The position numbers and the translations under genes were made by a program. From positions 1 to 64,000 of the forward strand of contig JACKKC010000017.1 in the NCBI GenBank assembly GCA_020637615.1: 64,000 nucleotides of DNA. The letters are read 5' to 3'. The first letter of the stretch is position 1. Each line of letters starts with the position of its first letter. Source of the stretch: Rhodovulum sp. GTDB lineage: Bacteria; Pseudomonadota; Alphaproteobacteria; Rhodobacterales; Rhodobacteraceae. Below the pieces are notes generated by a model. It did no database searches. It saw only the letters and a program-made list of their open reading frames with translations, and had not been told where the DNA came from. Positions 50,983-61,696 of the stretch are shown here, in pieces.

Positions 50983-51954
50983 ATGCATGTCCTGATCATC
51001 GGCGCGGCGGGAATGATCGGTGCCAAGCTCGCGGCGTCGCTGGCCGGCGATGCCGCGGCCGGGGTGGAGCGGCTGACCCTGCTCGACGTGGTGCCGCCGA
51101 AGGCGCCGGCGGCGGCAGGCTGCGCGGTCGAGACGGCGCGCCTCGACCTCGGCGACGCCGCGGCGGTGGCGGCGGCGGTCGCGGCGCGACCGGATGTGAT
51201 CTTCCATCTCGCGGCCATCGTCTCGGGCGAGGCCGAGGCGGATTTCGAGAAGGGCTACCGGATCAACTTCGACGGGACCCGCAATCTCTTCGAGGCGGTC
51301 CGGATGCTGCCCGGCTACCGGCCGCGCCTGGTCTTCACCTCGTCGATCGCCGTCTTCGGCGCGCCCTTTCCCGAGACGATCCCGGACGAGTACCACGCGA
51401 CGCCGCTCACGAGCTACGGCACCCAGAAGGCGATGGGCGAGCTCCTGCTCTCCGATTATTCCCGGCGCGGGTTCTTCGACGGGATCGGCATCCGGCTGCC
51501 CACGATCTGCGTGCGCCCGGGGGCGCCGAACAAGGCCGCCTCGGGGTTCTTCTCCAACATCCTGCGCGAGCCGCTCGTCGGCAGGGAGGCGGTGCTGCCG
51601 GTCGAGGAGAGCGTGCGGCACTGGCATGCGAGCCCGCGCGCGGCCGTGGGCTTCCTGCGCCATGCGATGACGCTCGACCTCGAAACGGTCGGGCCGCGGC
51701 GCAACCTGACCATGCCCGGCGTCTCCGCGACGGTGGGCGAAGAGATCGAGGCGCTGCGCCGGGTGGCCGGGGACGGGGCGGTGGCGCTGATCCGCCGCGA
51801 GCCCGACCCGGTGGTCGCGCGCATCGTCGCCGGCTGGCCGACGCGCTTCGATGCCCGGCGGGCGCTCGCGCTGGGCTTCGCCGCCGATGCCTCCTTCGAC
51901 GCCATCGTCGCGGCGCATGTGGAGGACGAACTCGGCGGCCGCATCGGCGCCTGA
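50983..51954 (+). CDS. denD: D-erythronate dehydrogenase
   Basis: 323 residues. Rossmann HVLIIGAAGMIGAKLAASLA, substrate and active-site regions VFTSSIAVFGAPFPETIPDE and SYGTQKAMGELLLSDYSRRG (YxxxK), and RLPTICVRPGAPNKAASGFF. This matches DenD, an NAD-dependent enzyme acting on D-erythronate for tetronate catabolism. No other tetronate genes are near, so the pathway is incomplete in view. The start has GGAGGGGCCC before it. Confidence 0.85.
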   Translation: MHVLIIGAAGMIGAKLAASLAGDAAAGVERLTLLDVVPPKAPAAAGCAVETARLDLGDAAAVAAAVAARPDVIFHLAAIVSGEAEADFEKGYRINFDGTRNLFEAVRMLPGYRPRLVFTSSIAVFGAPFPETIPDEYHATPLTSYGTQKAMGELLLSDYSRRGFFDGIGIRLPTICVRPGAPNKAASGFFSNILREPLVGREAVLPVEESVRHWHASPRAAVGFLRHAMTLDLETVGPRRNLTMPGVSATVGEEIEALRRVAGDGAVALIRREPDPVVARIVAGWPTRFDARRALALGFAADASFDAIVAAHVEDELGGRIGA

Positions 51955-52046
51955 GCGACGGGACGAATTCATAGAAGACAATGGGTTCGCTGCCCTGTAT
52001 GCTTCCCGTTGGTGGCGCGCGGCGCCGGCGGTCGAGGGAGAGGGCC

Positions 52047-53591
52047 ATGCGTTCGGCTTCGATGGAGGCGGCCGGCTGGGTCGTGGCGGCGGCCCTTCTC
52101 GCGGCCGTTCCGGGCATGGCACGCGCCCAGGACGCGGCGACGGACGACGAGGCGGTGCAGGAGGAAGCCGTCAGCGCCGAGGCGGTCGACGCGGCCGCGG
52201 CGGCGGAGGATCCGCTGCTCGGGGAAGAGGAGCTCGACGACCTCGTCGCCCCGGTCGCGCTCTATCCCGACGCGCTGCTGGCGCAGGTCTTCGTGGCCTC
52301 GACCTATCCGCTCGACCTAGTCAAGGCCGACCGGTTCATCGGCGACAATGCCGAGGTGGACGACAAGGAGCGTGCCGCCCTCGCCGAGGCCGAGGATTGG
52401 GATCCGAGCGTTCAGGTGCTCGCGGCCGGCTTCCCGACCGTGGTGCAGCGCATGGCGGCGGAGATCGACTGGACCGAGCAGCTCGGCGAGGCGACGCTGA
52501 CCCAGACCGACGACGTGCTCGATGCGGTGCAGCGCATGCGCACGCTGGCGATGGCGAACGGTTCGCTGACAAGCAACGAGGCGCAGCTCGTGGAGGTCGA
52601 GGACGATCAGGTCAGCATCGCGCCGGCCGATCCGGAGGTCGTCTACGTGCCGAGCTACGAGCCGGCGCAGGCCTTCGCGCCGGCGCCGGTCGGGACCGCG
52701 CCGATGGTGGTCACCGAGGGGACGGGCTTCTCGACCGGGAACGCGCTCGCCACCGGGGCGATCGCCTTCGGCAGCGCGATGATCCTCAGCGAGATCTTCG
52801 ACGACGATGACGACTGGGACGATTACTGGCGGGGCCCGCCAGTCGTCGACTGGGACAACGACGCCTTCTATCCGCGGCCGGGCATCAACGTCGACGGCGA
52901 CGTCAACATCGACCGCGACCGCATCACCAACGTCGACCTCGGCGACCGCACGAACCGGATCGACCGGGACCGGGTGAACATCGATCGCGACAGGATCGGC
53001 GACATCGACCGCGACAACATCGCGCTCGACAACGACGGGCGCTGGAAGCCCGACGAGCGGCGCAAGCGCGAGGCCCGCGACAAGATCGCCGCGCGCGAGC
53101 CGGGCAGGGCGACGCCGAAGCAGAAGCGGGACGCCGAGAAGCTGAAGGGCCGCGGCGGCCAGGCCGCTTCCGTGGACACGAGCGGCGCGCGCGAGAAGCT
53201 GAAGGCGTCGCAGGCGAAACGCCCGCCGGGCAAGAAGCCCGCGGCCGACGTCTCGGCGCTCAAGCCGAAGGCTGAGGGCAAGAAGCGGACCAAGCAGGCG
53301 GCCGACCGGGGGGCGGCGAGTGCGGCGAAATCGAAGCTGCCGGCGAATTCCAAGGCGAAGCAGGCGGCCGGCAAGAAGCCGAAGCCGGCGGCCAAGCCGA
53401 AGCGCCCGGCCGCGAAGAAGACGGCCGCCGCCCGGCCCGGCGGAACGGCCAAGGCGAAGCAGGCGAAGCGGCCCGCAGCCAAGAAATCGCCGAAGAAATC
53501 CTCGGCGCTCAAGCAGCGCTCCGGCGGCGGCAAGGCGAAGGCGGCTTCCAAGCGCGGCGGAAAGAGCCACGCCAAGCGGAAAAGGCGGTGA
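52047..53591 (+). CDS. DUF3300 protein with histone-like basic tail
   Basis: 514 residues. A signal peptide (AAALLAAVPGMARA) precedes the DUF3300 domain: DDLVAPVALYPDALLAQVFV, ASTYPLDLVKADRFIGDN, DWDPSVQVLAAGFPTVVQRM, PADPEVVYVPSYEPAQAF. Then comes an acidic linker with repeated IDRDRI/NIDRDRIGDIDRDN units, and from about residue 340 an extreme Lys/Ala/Pro tail (KPAAKPKRPAAKKTAAARPG, GGKSHAKRKRR) like eukaryotic histone H1 or bacterial H1-like proteins. DUF3300 and DUF2950 proteins occur as neighbours. Exported or periplasmic; function unknown. Confidence 0.8.
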   Translation: MRSASMEAAGWVVAAALLAAVPGMARAQDAATDDEAVQEEAVSAEAVDAAAAAEDPLLGEEELDDLVAPVALYPDALLAQVFVASTYPLDLVKADRFIGDNAEVDDKERAALAEAEDWDPSVQVLAAGFPTVVQRMAAEIDWTEQLGEATLTQTDDVLDAVQRMRTLAMANGSLTSNEAQLVEVEDDQVSIAPADPEVVYVPSYEPAQAFAPAPVGTAPMVVTEGTGFSTGNALATGAIAFGSAMILSEIFDDDDDWDDYWRGPPVVDWDNDAFYPRPGINVDGDVNIDRDRITNVDLGDRTNRIDRDRVNIDRDRIGDIDRDNIALDNDGRWKPDERRKREARDKIAAREPGRATPKQKRDAEKLKGRGGQAASVDTSGAREKLKASQAKRPPGKKPAADVSALKPKAEGKKRTKQAADRGAASAAKSKLPANSKAKQAAGKKPKPAAKPKRPAAKKTAAARPGGTAKAKQAKRPAAKKSPKKSSALKQRSGGGKAKAASKRGGKSHAKRKRR

Positions 53592-53620
53592 AACGGATGT
53601 CCGAGAAAGGCGCTTCGACC

Positions 53621-54568
53621 ATGACCCATCCGACCCTGAGGCGCGCCCTGCGTGGCCCGCATCTCGCGGCGCTGCTGCTCGGGGCCGCGACGCTGGCGCT
53701 GCCGCGCGCGGCCGCCGCCGAGGCCCTGATCTTCGAGACGCCCGAGGCGGCGGTTTCGGCCCTGATCGCGACGCTGGAGGCGGCGGACCGGGACGAACTG
53801 ATCGCGATCTTCGGGCCGGAGAGCGAGGACGTGATCCTGACGGGAAACGACGCCGAGGACCGGGAGGTCTGGAGCGAGTTCCTCGGCAACCAGCGCGCCA
53901 TGAGCCGGATCGTCGTCGACGGCGCCACGGCGACGCTGGAGGTCGGCCGCACGCTCTGGCCCTTCCCGATCCCGCTCGTCGAGACCGAGGCCGGCTGGCA
54001 GTTCGACGCCGAGGCCGGGCGCGAGGAGGTGCTGCTGCGCCGGATCGGCCAGAACGAGCTCGACGTGATCGACCTGATGGCGGGCTACGTCCGGGCACAG
54101 GCCGCCTACCGCGCTTCGGATCCTGACGACGACGGTTTGCGGACCTTCGCCGCCGGCATCCTCAGCACGCCCGGCACCCGGGACGGCCTCTACTGGCCGC
54201 CGGAGCCGGGCGCGCCGGAGAGCCCGGTGGGCGATTTCATGGCGCGCGCCTCGGCGGACGGCTACAGCGTGGGCGAGGAGGATGTCGAGGCCGATCCCTA
54301 TCTGGGATATTACTACCGGGTGCTGACCCGCCAGGGACCGGACGCCCCCGGCGGCGCCTTCGATTACATGGTGGACGGGCACATGCTGGCCGGCCATGCG
54401 CTGCTCGCCTATCCGGCCGCCTATGGCGAGACCGGCGTGATGAGCTTCATGGTGGGCGAGAACGGCGTGATCTACGAGGCCGATCTCGGCGAGGAGACGC
54501 TCGAGGTCGCCGGCGCGATCGAGAGCTACGATCCGGGCGAGGCCTGGGCAGTGGTCGAGGCGGAATAG
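53621..54568 (+). CDS. DUF2950 family protein
   Basis: 315 residues from ATG 53621 (a GTG at 53588 or ATG at 53597 are alternatives overlapping the DUF3300 gene). Signal peptide HLAALLLGAATLALPRAAAA, then FETPEAAVSALIATLEAADR, DPDDDGLRTFAAGILSTPGT, GDFMARASADGYSV, YLGYYYRVLTRQGPDAPGGA and FDYMVDGHMLAGHALLAYPA, the DUF2950 pattern. Paired with DUF3300, exported, role unknown. The 3' end overlaps the convergent histidine kinase gene by 43 bases. Confidence 0.85.
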   Translation: MTHPTLRRALRGPHLAALLLGAATLALPRAAAAEALIFETPEAAVSALIATLEAADRDELIAIFGPESEDVILTGNDAEDREVWSEFLGNQRAMSRIVVDGATATLEVGRTLWPFPIPLVETEAGWQFDAEAGREEVLLRRIGQNELDVIDLMAGYVRAQAAYRASDPDDDGLRTFAAGILSTPGTRDGLYWPPEPGAPESPVGDFMARASADGYSVGEEDVEADPYLGYYYRVLTRQGPDAPGGAFDYMVDGHMLAGHALLAYPAAYGETGVMSFMVGENGVIYEADLGEETLEVAGAIESYDPGEAWAVVEAE

Positions 54569-56994
54569 CCCTCGAGCGCGCGGCCGATCGCCTCGAAGAG
54601 CGCGGTCATCGAAACCGGCTTGGTGAGGTAGTCGTCGATCCCTGCCGCAAGGAACCGCTCGCGGTCGCCGGGCTCGGCATTGGCGGTCAGCGCGATGATC
54701 GGCAAGCGGGATGCGGGGCCTTCCAGGGCGCGGATCCGGCGGGTGGCCTCGATGCCGTCGAGCACCGGCATCTGGATGTCCATGAGCACGAGGTCGTAGT
54801 GGCGCGCCTGGACCGCCGCCACGGCCCCCGCGCCGTTCGGGGTCAGATGCGCGTCGTGCCCGGCCATCTCCAGATAGGCGAGCAGCACCTTCTGGTTGGT
54901 CGCATTGTCCTCGGCGACGAGGATGCGCGCGCTCCGGCGGCCAGCGGCCGGACGGGGAACGATCCGCGGCTCCTGCGGCTCGGCGACGGCTTCGGGCGAG
55001 GCGGCCGGCGGCGCGGGGATCCGGAAGCGGAAGGTGCTGCCGAGGCCCTCGACGCTGTCGACCGAGATCTCGCCGCCCATCAGTTCCACGAGCTGCTTGC
55101 AGATGGCGAGGCCGAGCCCGGTACCGCCGCGCTTGCCTGATTCGAGCTGCGCGAAGCGGGTGAAGAGCTCGGCGCGGGTGGATTCGGGAATGCCGATGCC
55201 GGTGTCGCGGACCGCGACCGAGAGGGTGCCGCCGTCGCGCGCGTCGAAGCCGAGGCGCAGCTCGACGCTGCCCGCATCGGTGAACTTCAGCGCATTGCCC
55301 ACCAGATTGGTCAGGATCTGGCGCAGGCGGGTCGAATCGCCGCACACCCATTCGGGCACGTCGCCGTCGAGGCTCATGAAGAGCCTGAGCCCGCGTTCCT
55401 CGGCCACCGCCGACATCAGGATGACCACGTCGCGGGCGATCTGCGAGGGGTTGATCGCGGCGGCCTCCAGCGTGACGCGGTCCGCCTCGAGCTTGGAGAG
55501 GTCGAGCACGTCGTTGAGCAGCGAGAGCAGGTGCTCGGCCGATTTGCGCGCCACGCTCGTGCGCTCGCGCTGCTGGGTGTCGAGGTCGGAGCGCAGCAGC
55601 AGGTCGAGCATGCCGATCACGCCGTTCATCGGCGTGCGGATCTCGTGGCTCATGGTGGCGAGGAACTGCGACTTGGCCTGAGTGGCGGCCTCCGCCTCGC
55701 GGCGTCTGGCCTCGATCTCGACGCGGTGCTCCACGTCGGCGGTCACGTCCCAGTTCACGCCGATGAGATTGAGCTCGCCGTCGCTGCCGCGATGGGTCGA
55801 GGCGGTCGCCCGGATGTGGCGGATCGCGCCGTCGGGCAGGATGAGGCGGAAATCCGAGCGGTACTTGCCGTCGCCGCCGATGCAGGTGGCGAATTCGGCC
55901 TCGGCGCGGGCGAGGTCCTCGGGATGCAGCCTCGAGCGCCAGTCCGCATAGGTCCGGGGGCGGCCGTCGGCGGGCATGCCGTAGAGCTCGTCCATCCGCG
56001 CGTCCCAGATGAGCTCGCTGGTATCGATGTTGTAGTCCCAGACGCCCACGCGGGAGGCGTCGAGCGCCAGTCCGAGGCGCTGGGAGAGGCGCTGCAGCTC
56101 GTTCTTGCGGCTCTTGAGCTGCGCCATATGCGCGTGGCGCTCGGCGATCAGGGCACGCGTGCGCAGCATGGGAACGGCGACGAGGCCGATCGAGAGCAGC
56201 GTGAGCAGCCGGATCGGCCAGACCGCGCCGGGGGTCACGCTCCAGCCCCCGCTCGGCACCGCCGCGAGGGTCCAGGCGCCGCCGGGCATCGCGACGCTGG
56301 TGGTGACCGGGTCGCGTCCCAGGACCTGGGATTCGCCGAAGAGGAGCGCGCGCCCCGGCGCCCCGCCATGCGGCTCGGCTTCGACGAGGGCGAGATCGAG
56401 CTTGCCGGATTGCGCGTCGAGCCCCGCCGCCTCGAAGAGCTGCGCCCGGTCGATCACCGCGACCGCATGGCCGCAGAACTCCTCGCCGCCCTCGGGCGTC
56501 GCGGTCTTGATCGGGGACCAGATCACCAGCGCCGGCGCCTCTCCGAGCGGGATGCTGGCGGTGCCGGATTCGCCGGGCGACGTGTGCTCCAGCACCTCCT
56601 TCAGGCGCGGTGCCAGTCCGCCCGCCTGGGTCCAGACCTGGATCCGGCCATCCTGCCAGGAGGCCGCGAGCGCCCCTATGGCCGCGGTCTTGCCCTGCAG
56701 CGCGCGCGCCACCTCCATGAAGCGCGCCTCGGACATGGCCGGGGTCGCGGAGAGGGTGCCGGCGAGCCGCGCGAGCACGTCGATCTGGTCGCCGACCGCC
56801 TCCTCGAGGTCGGCGCGCAGATCCTCCAGGACGATGTTGGTCCCGGTCCGCTGGATGTGGCGGGCGAGGTCGCGGCTCTTCATCTCGGTGACGACGCCCA
56901 CGACGAGGATCACCGCCACCGCGAGCGCGAGCGGAACGAAGGACGCCGCGGCGGGCTGACCGGCGGGCCTGCGCATTTTCCGGTTCTCGCTCAT
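54526..56994 (-). CDS. Hybrid sensor histidine kinase
   Basis: 822 residues. Membrane span about 18-37, a periplasmic sensor to about 260, second span (IRLLTLLSIGLVAVPMLRT), a PAS_3 domain (GVWDYNIDTSELIWDARMDE), HisKA with the phospho-His in FLATMSHEIRTPMNGVIGML, HATPase with LTNLVGNALKFTDAG and GLGLAICKQLVELMGG, and a C-terminal receiver with RILVAEDNATNQKVLLAYLE and acceptor Asp in DLVLMDIQMPVLDG. It probably acts through a phosphorelay; no separate response regulator is adjacent. It overlaps the DUF2950 3' end. Confidence 0.93.
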   Translation of the reverse strand: MSENRKMRRPAGQPAAASFVPLALAVAVILVVGVVTEMKSRDLARHIQRTGTNIVLEDLRADLEEAVGDQIDVLARLAGTLSATPAMSEARFMEVARALQGKTAAIGALAASWQDGRIQVWTQAGGLAPRLKEVLEHTSPGESGTASIPLGEAPALVIWSPIKTATPEGGEEFCGHAVAVIDRAQLFEAAGLDAQSGKLDLALVEAEPHGGAPGRALLFGESQVLGRDPVTTSVAMPGGAWTLAAVPSGGWSVTPGAVWPIRLLTLLSIGLVAVPMLRTRALIAERHAHMAQLKSRKNELQRLSQRLGLALDASRVGVWDYNIDTSELIWDARMDELYGMPADGRPRTYADWRSRLHPEDLARAEAEFATCIGGDGKYRSDFRLILPDGAIRHIRATASTHRGSDGELNLIGVNWDVTADVEHRVEIEARRREAEAATQAKSQFLATMSHEIRTPMNGVIGMLDLLLRSDLDTQQRERTSVARKSAEHLLSLLNDVLDLSKLEADRVTLEAAAINPSQIARDVVILMSAVAEERGLRLFMSLDGDVPEWVCGDSTRLRQILTNLVGNALKFTDAGSVELRLGFDARDGGTLSVAVRDTGIGIPESTRAELFTRFAQLESGKRGGTGLGLAICKQLVELMGGEISVDSVEGLGSTFRFRIPAPPAASPEAVAEPQEPRIVPRPAAGRRSARILVAEDNATNQKVLLAYLEMAGHDAHLTPNGAGAVAAVQARHYDLVLMDIQMPVLDGIEATRRIRALEGPASRLPIIALTANAEPGDRERFLAAGIDDYLTKPVSMTALFEAIGRALEGYSASTTAQASPGS

Positions 56995-57235
56995 CCCTTC
57001 CCCGACGTCATCGCTCCGGCCTCAATCCGCTTCGCCTGCCCGGCCTGCGCTCCCAAGAGGCAGCAGCCGCGCCCATCTCTAGATCGACTCTGTAAAGAAG
57101 CGACTTCGCTGCGGCGCGAAACAATCTAAGGTTGTAGGCAAATGCTGTTATCCCGTTCCGGCCGGGAGCGTCAATGGATATTGCCGGTTGGACGGCGCGG
57201 TGTGGCGGCCCGATGACAAGGGGCCGGCGGGGCCG

Positions 57236-57982
57236 TCACTCGGCCCAGCCCGACCCGATCAGCGCCCGTTCCGCCGAGGGGCTGAGGCTCGGACCGGCCC
57301 CGAGCGCGTCGAGGGCGCCGGTCAGGGCGGCATCGGTGGTGCCGGCCGCGGGCAGGTAGCCGCCGAGCGCATCGGCCGGGGTCTCCAGCGGTTCGGAAAC
57401 CATCACCGCCACGATCCAGGCCTCCGGTCCGTCGCGGCAGGCTATGCCGCGCGAGAACTGCGCGGAATCGCCGTCGAGCGCCTCGAATTCCCGGCAGTAG
57501 CGTCCCTCGCCGTCGCGGAAGGTCCCGATCATGGTGATCTCGCGCCCGGTCTCCAGCGCCACGGTGTCGCCGCTGGGAACCTCTTCGAGCACCGCGTGAA
57601 GATCGCCGGCGACCGGCCCGACCTCCCTTTGCCCCGGGCCGGAGGTCCAGGTGCCGATCGACACCCCGATCACGAGCGCGAGCCCCGCCGCCGCCGCGAG
57701 CATTCCCGCCGGCATGAGCCAGCCGCGGAGCGATTCGGGCAGGCGGAAGCCGCTCGGGCGCGGCGCGGGCGCCAGCACCCGGCGGATGCGCTCGGGAACC
57801 GGCTCCGCGAGCGGGGCGGCATAGGCGGCCGCCAGCAGCCGGTTCAGCTCGTTGAGCGCATCGACCTGCCGGCGGTCCTCCTCGCTGTCCGCGAGATGCA
57901 TGACCACCCGCGCCGCGTCTTCCGGCTCCAGCGCCCCGTCCACATAGGCGGCGAGCCGCTCCGATCCGCTCAGCGCGCCCAT
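57236..57982 (-). CDS. Anti-sigma factor for the adjacent ECF sigma
   Basis: 248 residues. The first ~60 (ERLAAYVDGALEPEDAARVV, RRQVDALNELNRLLAAAY) form an anti-sigma-domain-like bundle without the HxxxCxxC zinc motif. One membrane span follows (MPAGMLAAAAGLALVIGVSI), then a periplasmic part with one Cys pair (GRYCREFEAL, RGIACRDG). It should tether the sigma to the membrane. The start overlaps the sigma gene by 13 bases. Confidence 0.82.
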   Translation of the reverse strand: MGALSGSERLAAYVDGALEPEDAARVVMHLADSEEDRRQVDALNELNRLLAAAYAAPLAEPVPERIRRVLAPAPRPSGFRLPESLRGWLMPAGMLAAAAGLALVIGVSIGTWTSGPGQREVGPVAGDLHAVLEEVPSGDTVALETGREITMIGTFRDGEGRYCREFEALDGDSAQFSRGIACRDGPEAWIVAVMVSEPLETPADALGGYLPAAGTTDAALTGALDALGAGPSLSPSAERALIGSGWAE

Positions 57983-58545
57983 GCCCGTGCCTCCTCCGGC
58001 GGCGTGTCCATGATGTCGAGGAGCCGGCTGCGGGCGCGCGAGAGGCGGCTCATGACGGTGCCCATCGGCAGGTCCAGCACCTCGGCGGTCTCGCGGTAGT
58101 TCAGCCCCTCGATGGCGACGAGGACGAGCACCGCCCGCTGGTCGTCCGGCAGCCGGTCGACGGCATCCCGGATCCGGGCGAGGGTCAGCCGGTCGTCGAG
58201 CCGCCGCGCGCTCTGGCCGCCGTCGGAGAGCTCGGTGCGCTCGGGGTCGACGCGGGTGCCGCGCACCTTCTGGCGACGGCGGTCGTCGAGCCAGAGATTC
58301 TGCATGATGCGAAACATCCAGCTGTCCATCCGCGTGCCGGGACGGAACTGGTCGGCGTGGCGCAGCGCGCGCTCGCAGGCGGTCTGCACCAGGTCGTCCC
58401 CAGCGTCGCCCGAACCCGTTAGGGCATAGGCGAAGCGCCGCAGCCGCGGCACGAGATTCACCAGCTCGCTCTGGAACCTGCTGTCCAGCCCCGTGTCCCC
58501 CCTCGACGTCGAAGCCAGGATTCCACCGGGCCCGATCGGCCCCAT
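57970..58545 (-). CDS. ECF RNA polymerase sigma factor
   Basis: 191 residues if started at ATG 58545; an upstream ATG at 58683 is less likely. Sigma2 region SGDAGDDLVQTACERALRHA and WMFRIMQNLWLDDRRRQ; sigma4 region DDQRAVLVLVAIEGLNYRET then AEVLDLPMGTVMSRLSRARS. It is divergent from the exported subtilisin gene by 82 bases, and the pair plus anti-sigma is a conserved module type. Its inducing signal is unknown. Confidence 0.9.
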   Translation of the reverse strand: MGPIGPGGILASTSRGDTGLDSRFQSELVNLVPRLRRFAYALTGSGDAGDDLVQTACERALRHADQFRPGTRMDSWMFRIMQNLWLDDRRRQKVRGTRVDPERTELSDGGQSARRLDDRLTLARIRDAVDRLPDDQRAVLVLVAIEGLNYRETAEVLDLPMGTVMSRLSRARSRLLDIMDTPPEEARAWAR

Positions 58546-58627
58546 GCTACGAAAATCGGCGGGCTTCAGCAACTTGCATCCTGTGGTGACCGGATTGCAT
58601 GATGTCGCCGGGAGGAGTGGTAGTCTC

Positions 58628-60415
<1,788 letters not shown>

Positions 60416-60515
60416 CCGGGCGCCCGCGGACCCCGCACCGCGCCGCGGTCGGCAAAGGGGTTTGACAAGCGGGGGCTCCGGCCGGACCCTGCGGCGGTCA
60501 GCGAGGGAGGCGGCG

Positions 60516-61511
60516 ATGGGCTTCGAGGCTCTGGTGGTCGACAAGGACGGGGAAGGCAAGACCCATGCCGCGGTGCGCCGGCTGGAGGTCGACGACCTGC
60601 CCGCGGGCGAGGTGACGGTCGCGGTCCACTATAGCTCGGTCAACTACAAGGACGGGCTCTGCATCGGCCCCGGCGCGGGGCTGGTGCGAAAATACCCGCA
60701 TGTGCCGGGGGTCGATTTCGCCGGGATCGTCGAGGACTCCTCCGATCCACGCTACGCGCCTGGCGACGCGGTGGTCCTGACCGGCTGGCGGGTCGGCGAG
60801 GCGCATTGGGGCGGCTATGCGCAGAAGGCCCGCGTCCGGGCGGACTGGCTGGTGCCGCTGCCCGAGGGCCTGACGCTGCGCCAGGCCATGGCGATCGGCA
60901 CCGCCGGCTTCACCGCGATGCTGGCGGTGATGGCGCTCGAGGAGCACGGGCTGGCGCCGGGTCACGGGCCGGTGCTGGTGACCGGCGCCGCGGGCGGCGT
61001 CGGCTCGGTGGCGGTGGCGGTGCTGGCGCGGCTCGGCCACGAGGTCGCCGCGGTCACCGGACGGCCGGAGACCGAGGGCTATCTGCGCGGCCTCGGCGCG
61101 AGCCGGATCGTGCCGCGCGAGGAGATCGCCGAAGCGATCGCGCGGCCGATGGAATCCGAGACCTGGGCGGGATGCATCGACGCGGTCGGCGGCACGGTCC
61201 TGGCGCGGGTGACCAAGCAGCTGAAATACCGCTGCTCGGTGGCCGCGGTCGGCAATGCCGGCGGGCTCGACGTGCCGCTCAGCGTCATCCCGCTGCTGCT
61301 GCGCGGCGTGAACATCCTCGGCATCGACAGCGTGCTCCAGCCCTTCGAGAACCGCATTCGCGCCTGGGGCCGGTTGACCCGCGATCTCGATCTCGACATG
61401 CTGGAGGGCATGGTCCGTTCGGCCACCCTCGCCGATCTGCCTGGGCTCGGCCGGGACATTCTGAAGGGCAGGGTGCAGGGCCGCGTCGTGGTGGATGTCG
61501 CCGGGGCATGA
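60516..61511 (+). CDS. acuI: Acryloyl-CoA reductase-like quinone oxidoreductase
   Basis: 331 residues of the YhdH/AcuI medium-chain dehydrogenase family, zinc-free. YSSVNYKDGLCIGPGAGLVR and PHVPGVDFAGIVEDSSDPRY at the start, the coenzyme loop VLVTGAAGGVGSVAVAVLAR, and the C-terminal LLRGVNILGIDSVLQPF. NADPH-dependent acryloyl-CoA reductase is needed in Rhodobacterales for DMSP and propionate-related metabolism. The adjacent BCCT transporter suits a DMSP link, but that is inference. Confidence 0.85.
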   Translation: MGFEALVVDKDGEGKTHAAVRRLEVDDLPAGEVTVAVHYSSVNYKDGLCIGPGAGLVRKYPHVPGVDFAGIVEDSSDPRYAPGDAVVLTGWRVGEAHWGGYAQKARVRADWLVPLPEGLTLRQAMAIGTAGFTAMLAVMALEEHGLAPGHGPVLVTGAAGGVGSVAVAVLARLGHEVAAVTGRPETEGYLRGLGASRIVPREEIAEAIARPMESETWAGCIDAVGGTVLARVTKQLKYRCSVAAVGNAGGLDVPLSVIPLLLRGVNILGIDSVLQPFENRIRAWGRLTRDLDLDMLEGMVRSATLADLPGLGRDILKGRVQGRVVVDVAGA

Positions 61512-61696
61512 CCACGACGACCCGTGTCCGGTGGGGACACAATCGCGGGGCGAACCTCTGTGTCCGCAGTCGCGCTATGGGATCCCGTCCGACGACGGGC
61601 TGACGGTGACTGACCCCTGCCGGTCGCATTTCGCGGGTCGATCCCTCTGGATCGGCCCAGGATGGCGCGCAGGGAAGCAAAGGGGAATCGAACCGC

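Noticed and set aside
58546..58627. Specific ECF promoter motif between sigma gene and subtilisin gene
   Set aside because: Several GTGACC- and TGTCG-like words are present but spacing is not convincing for any named ECF consensus.
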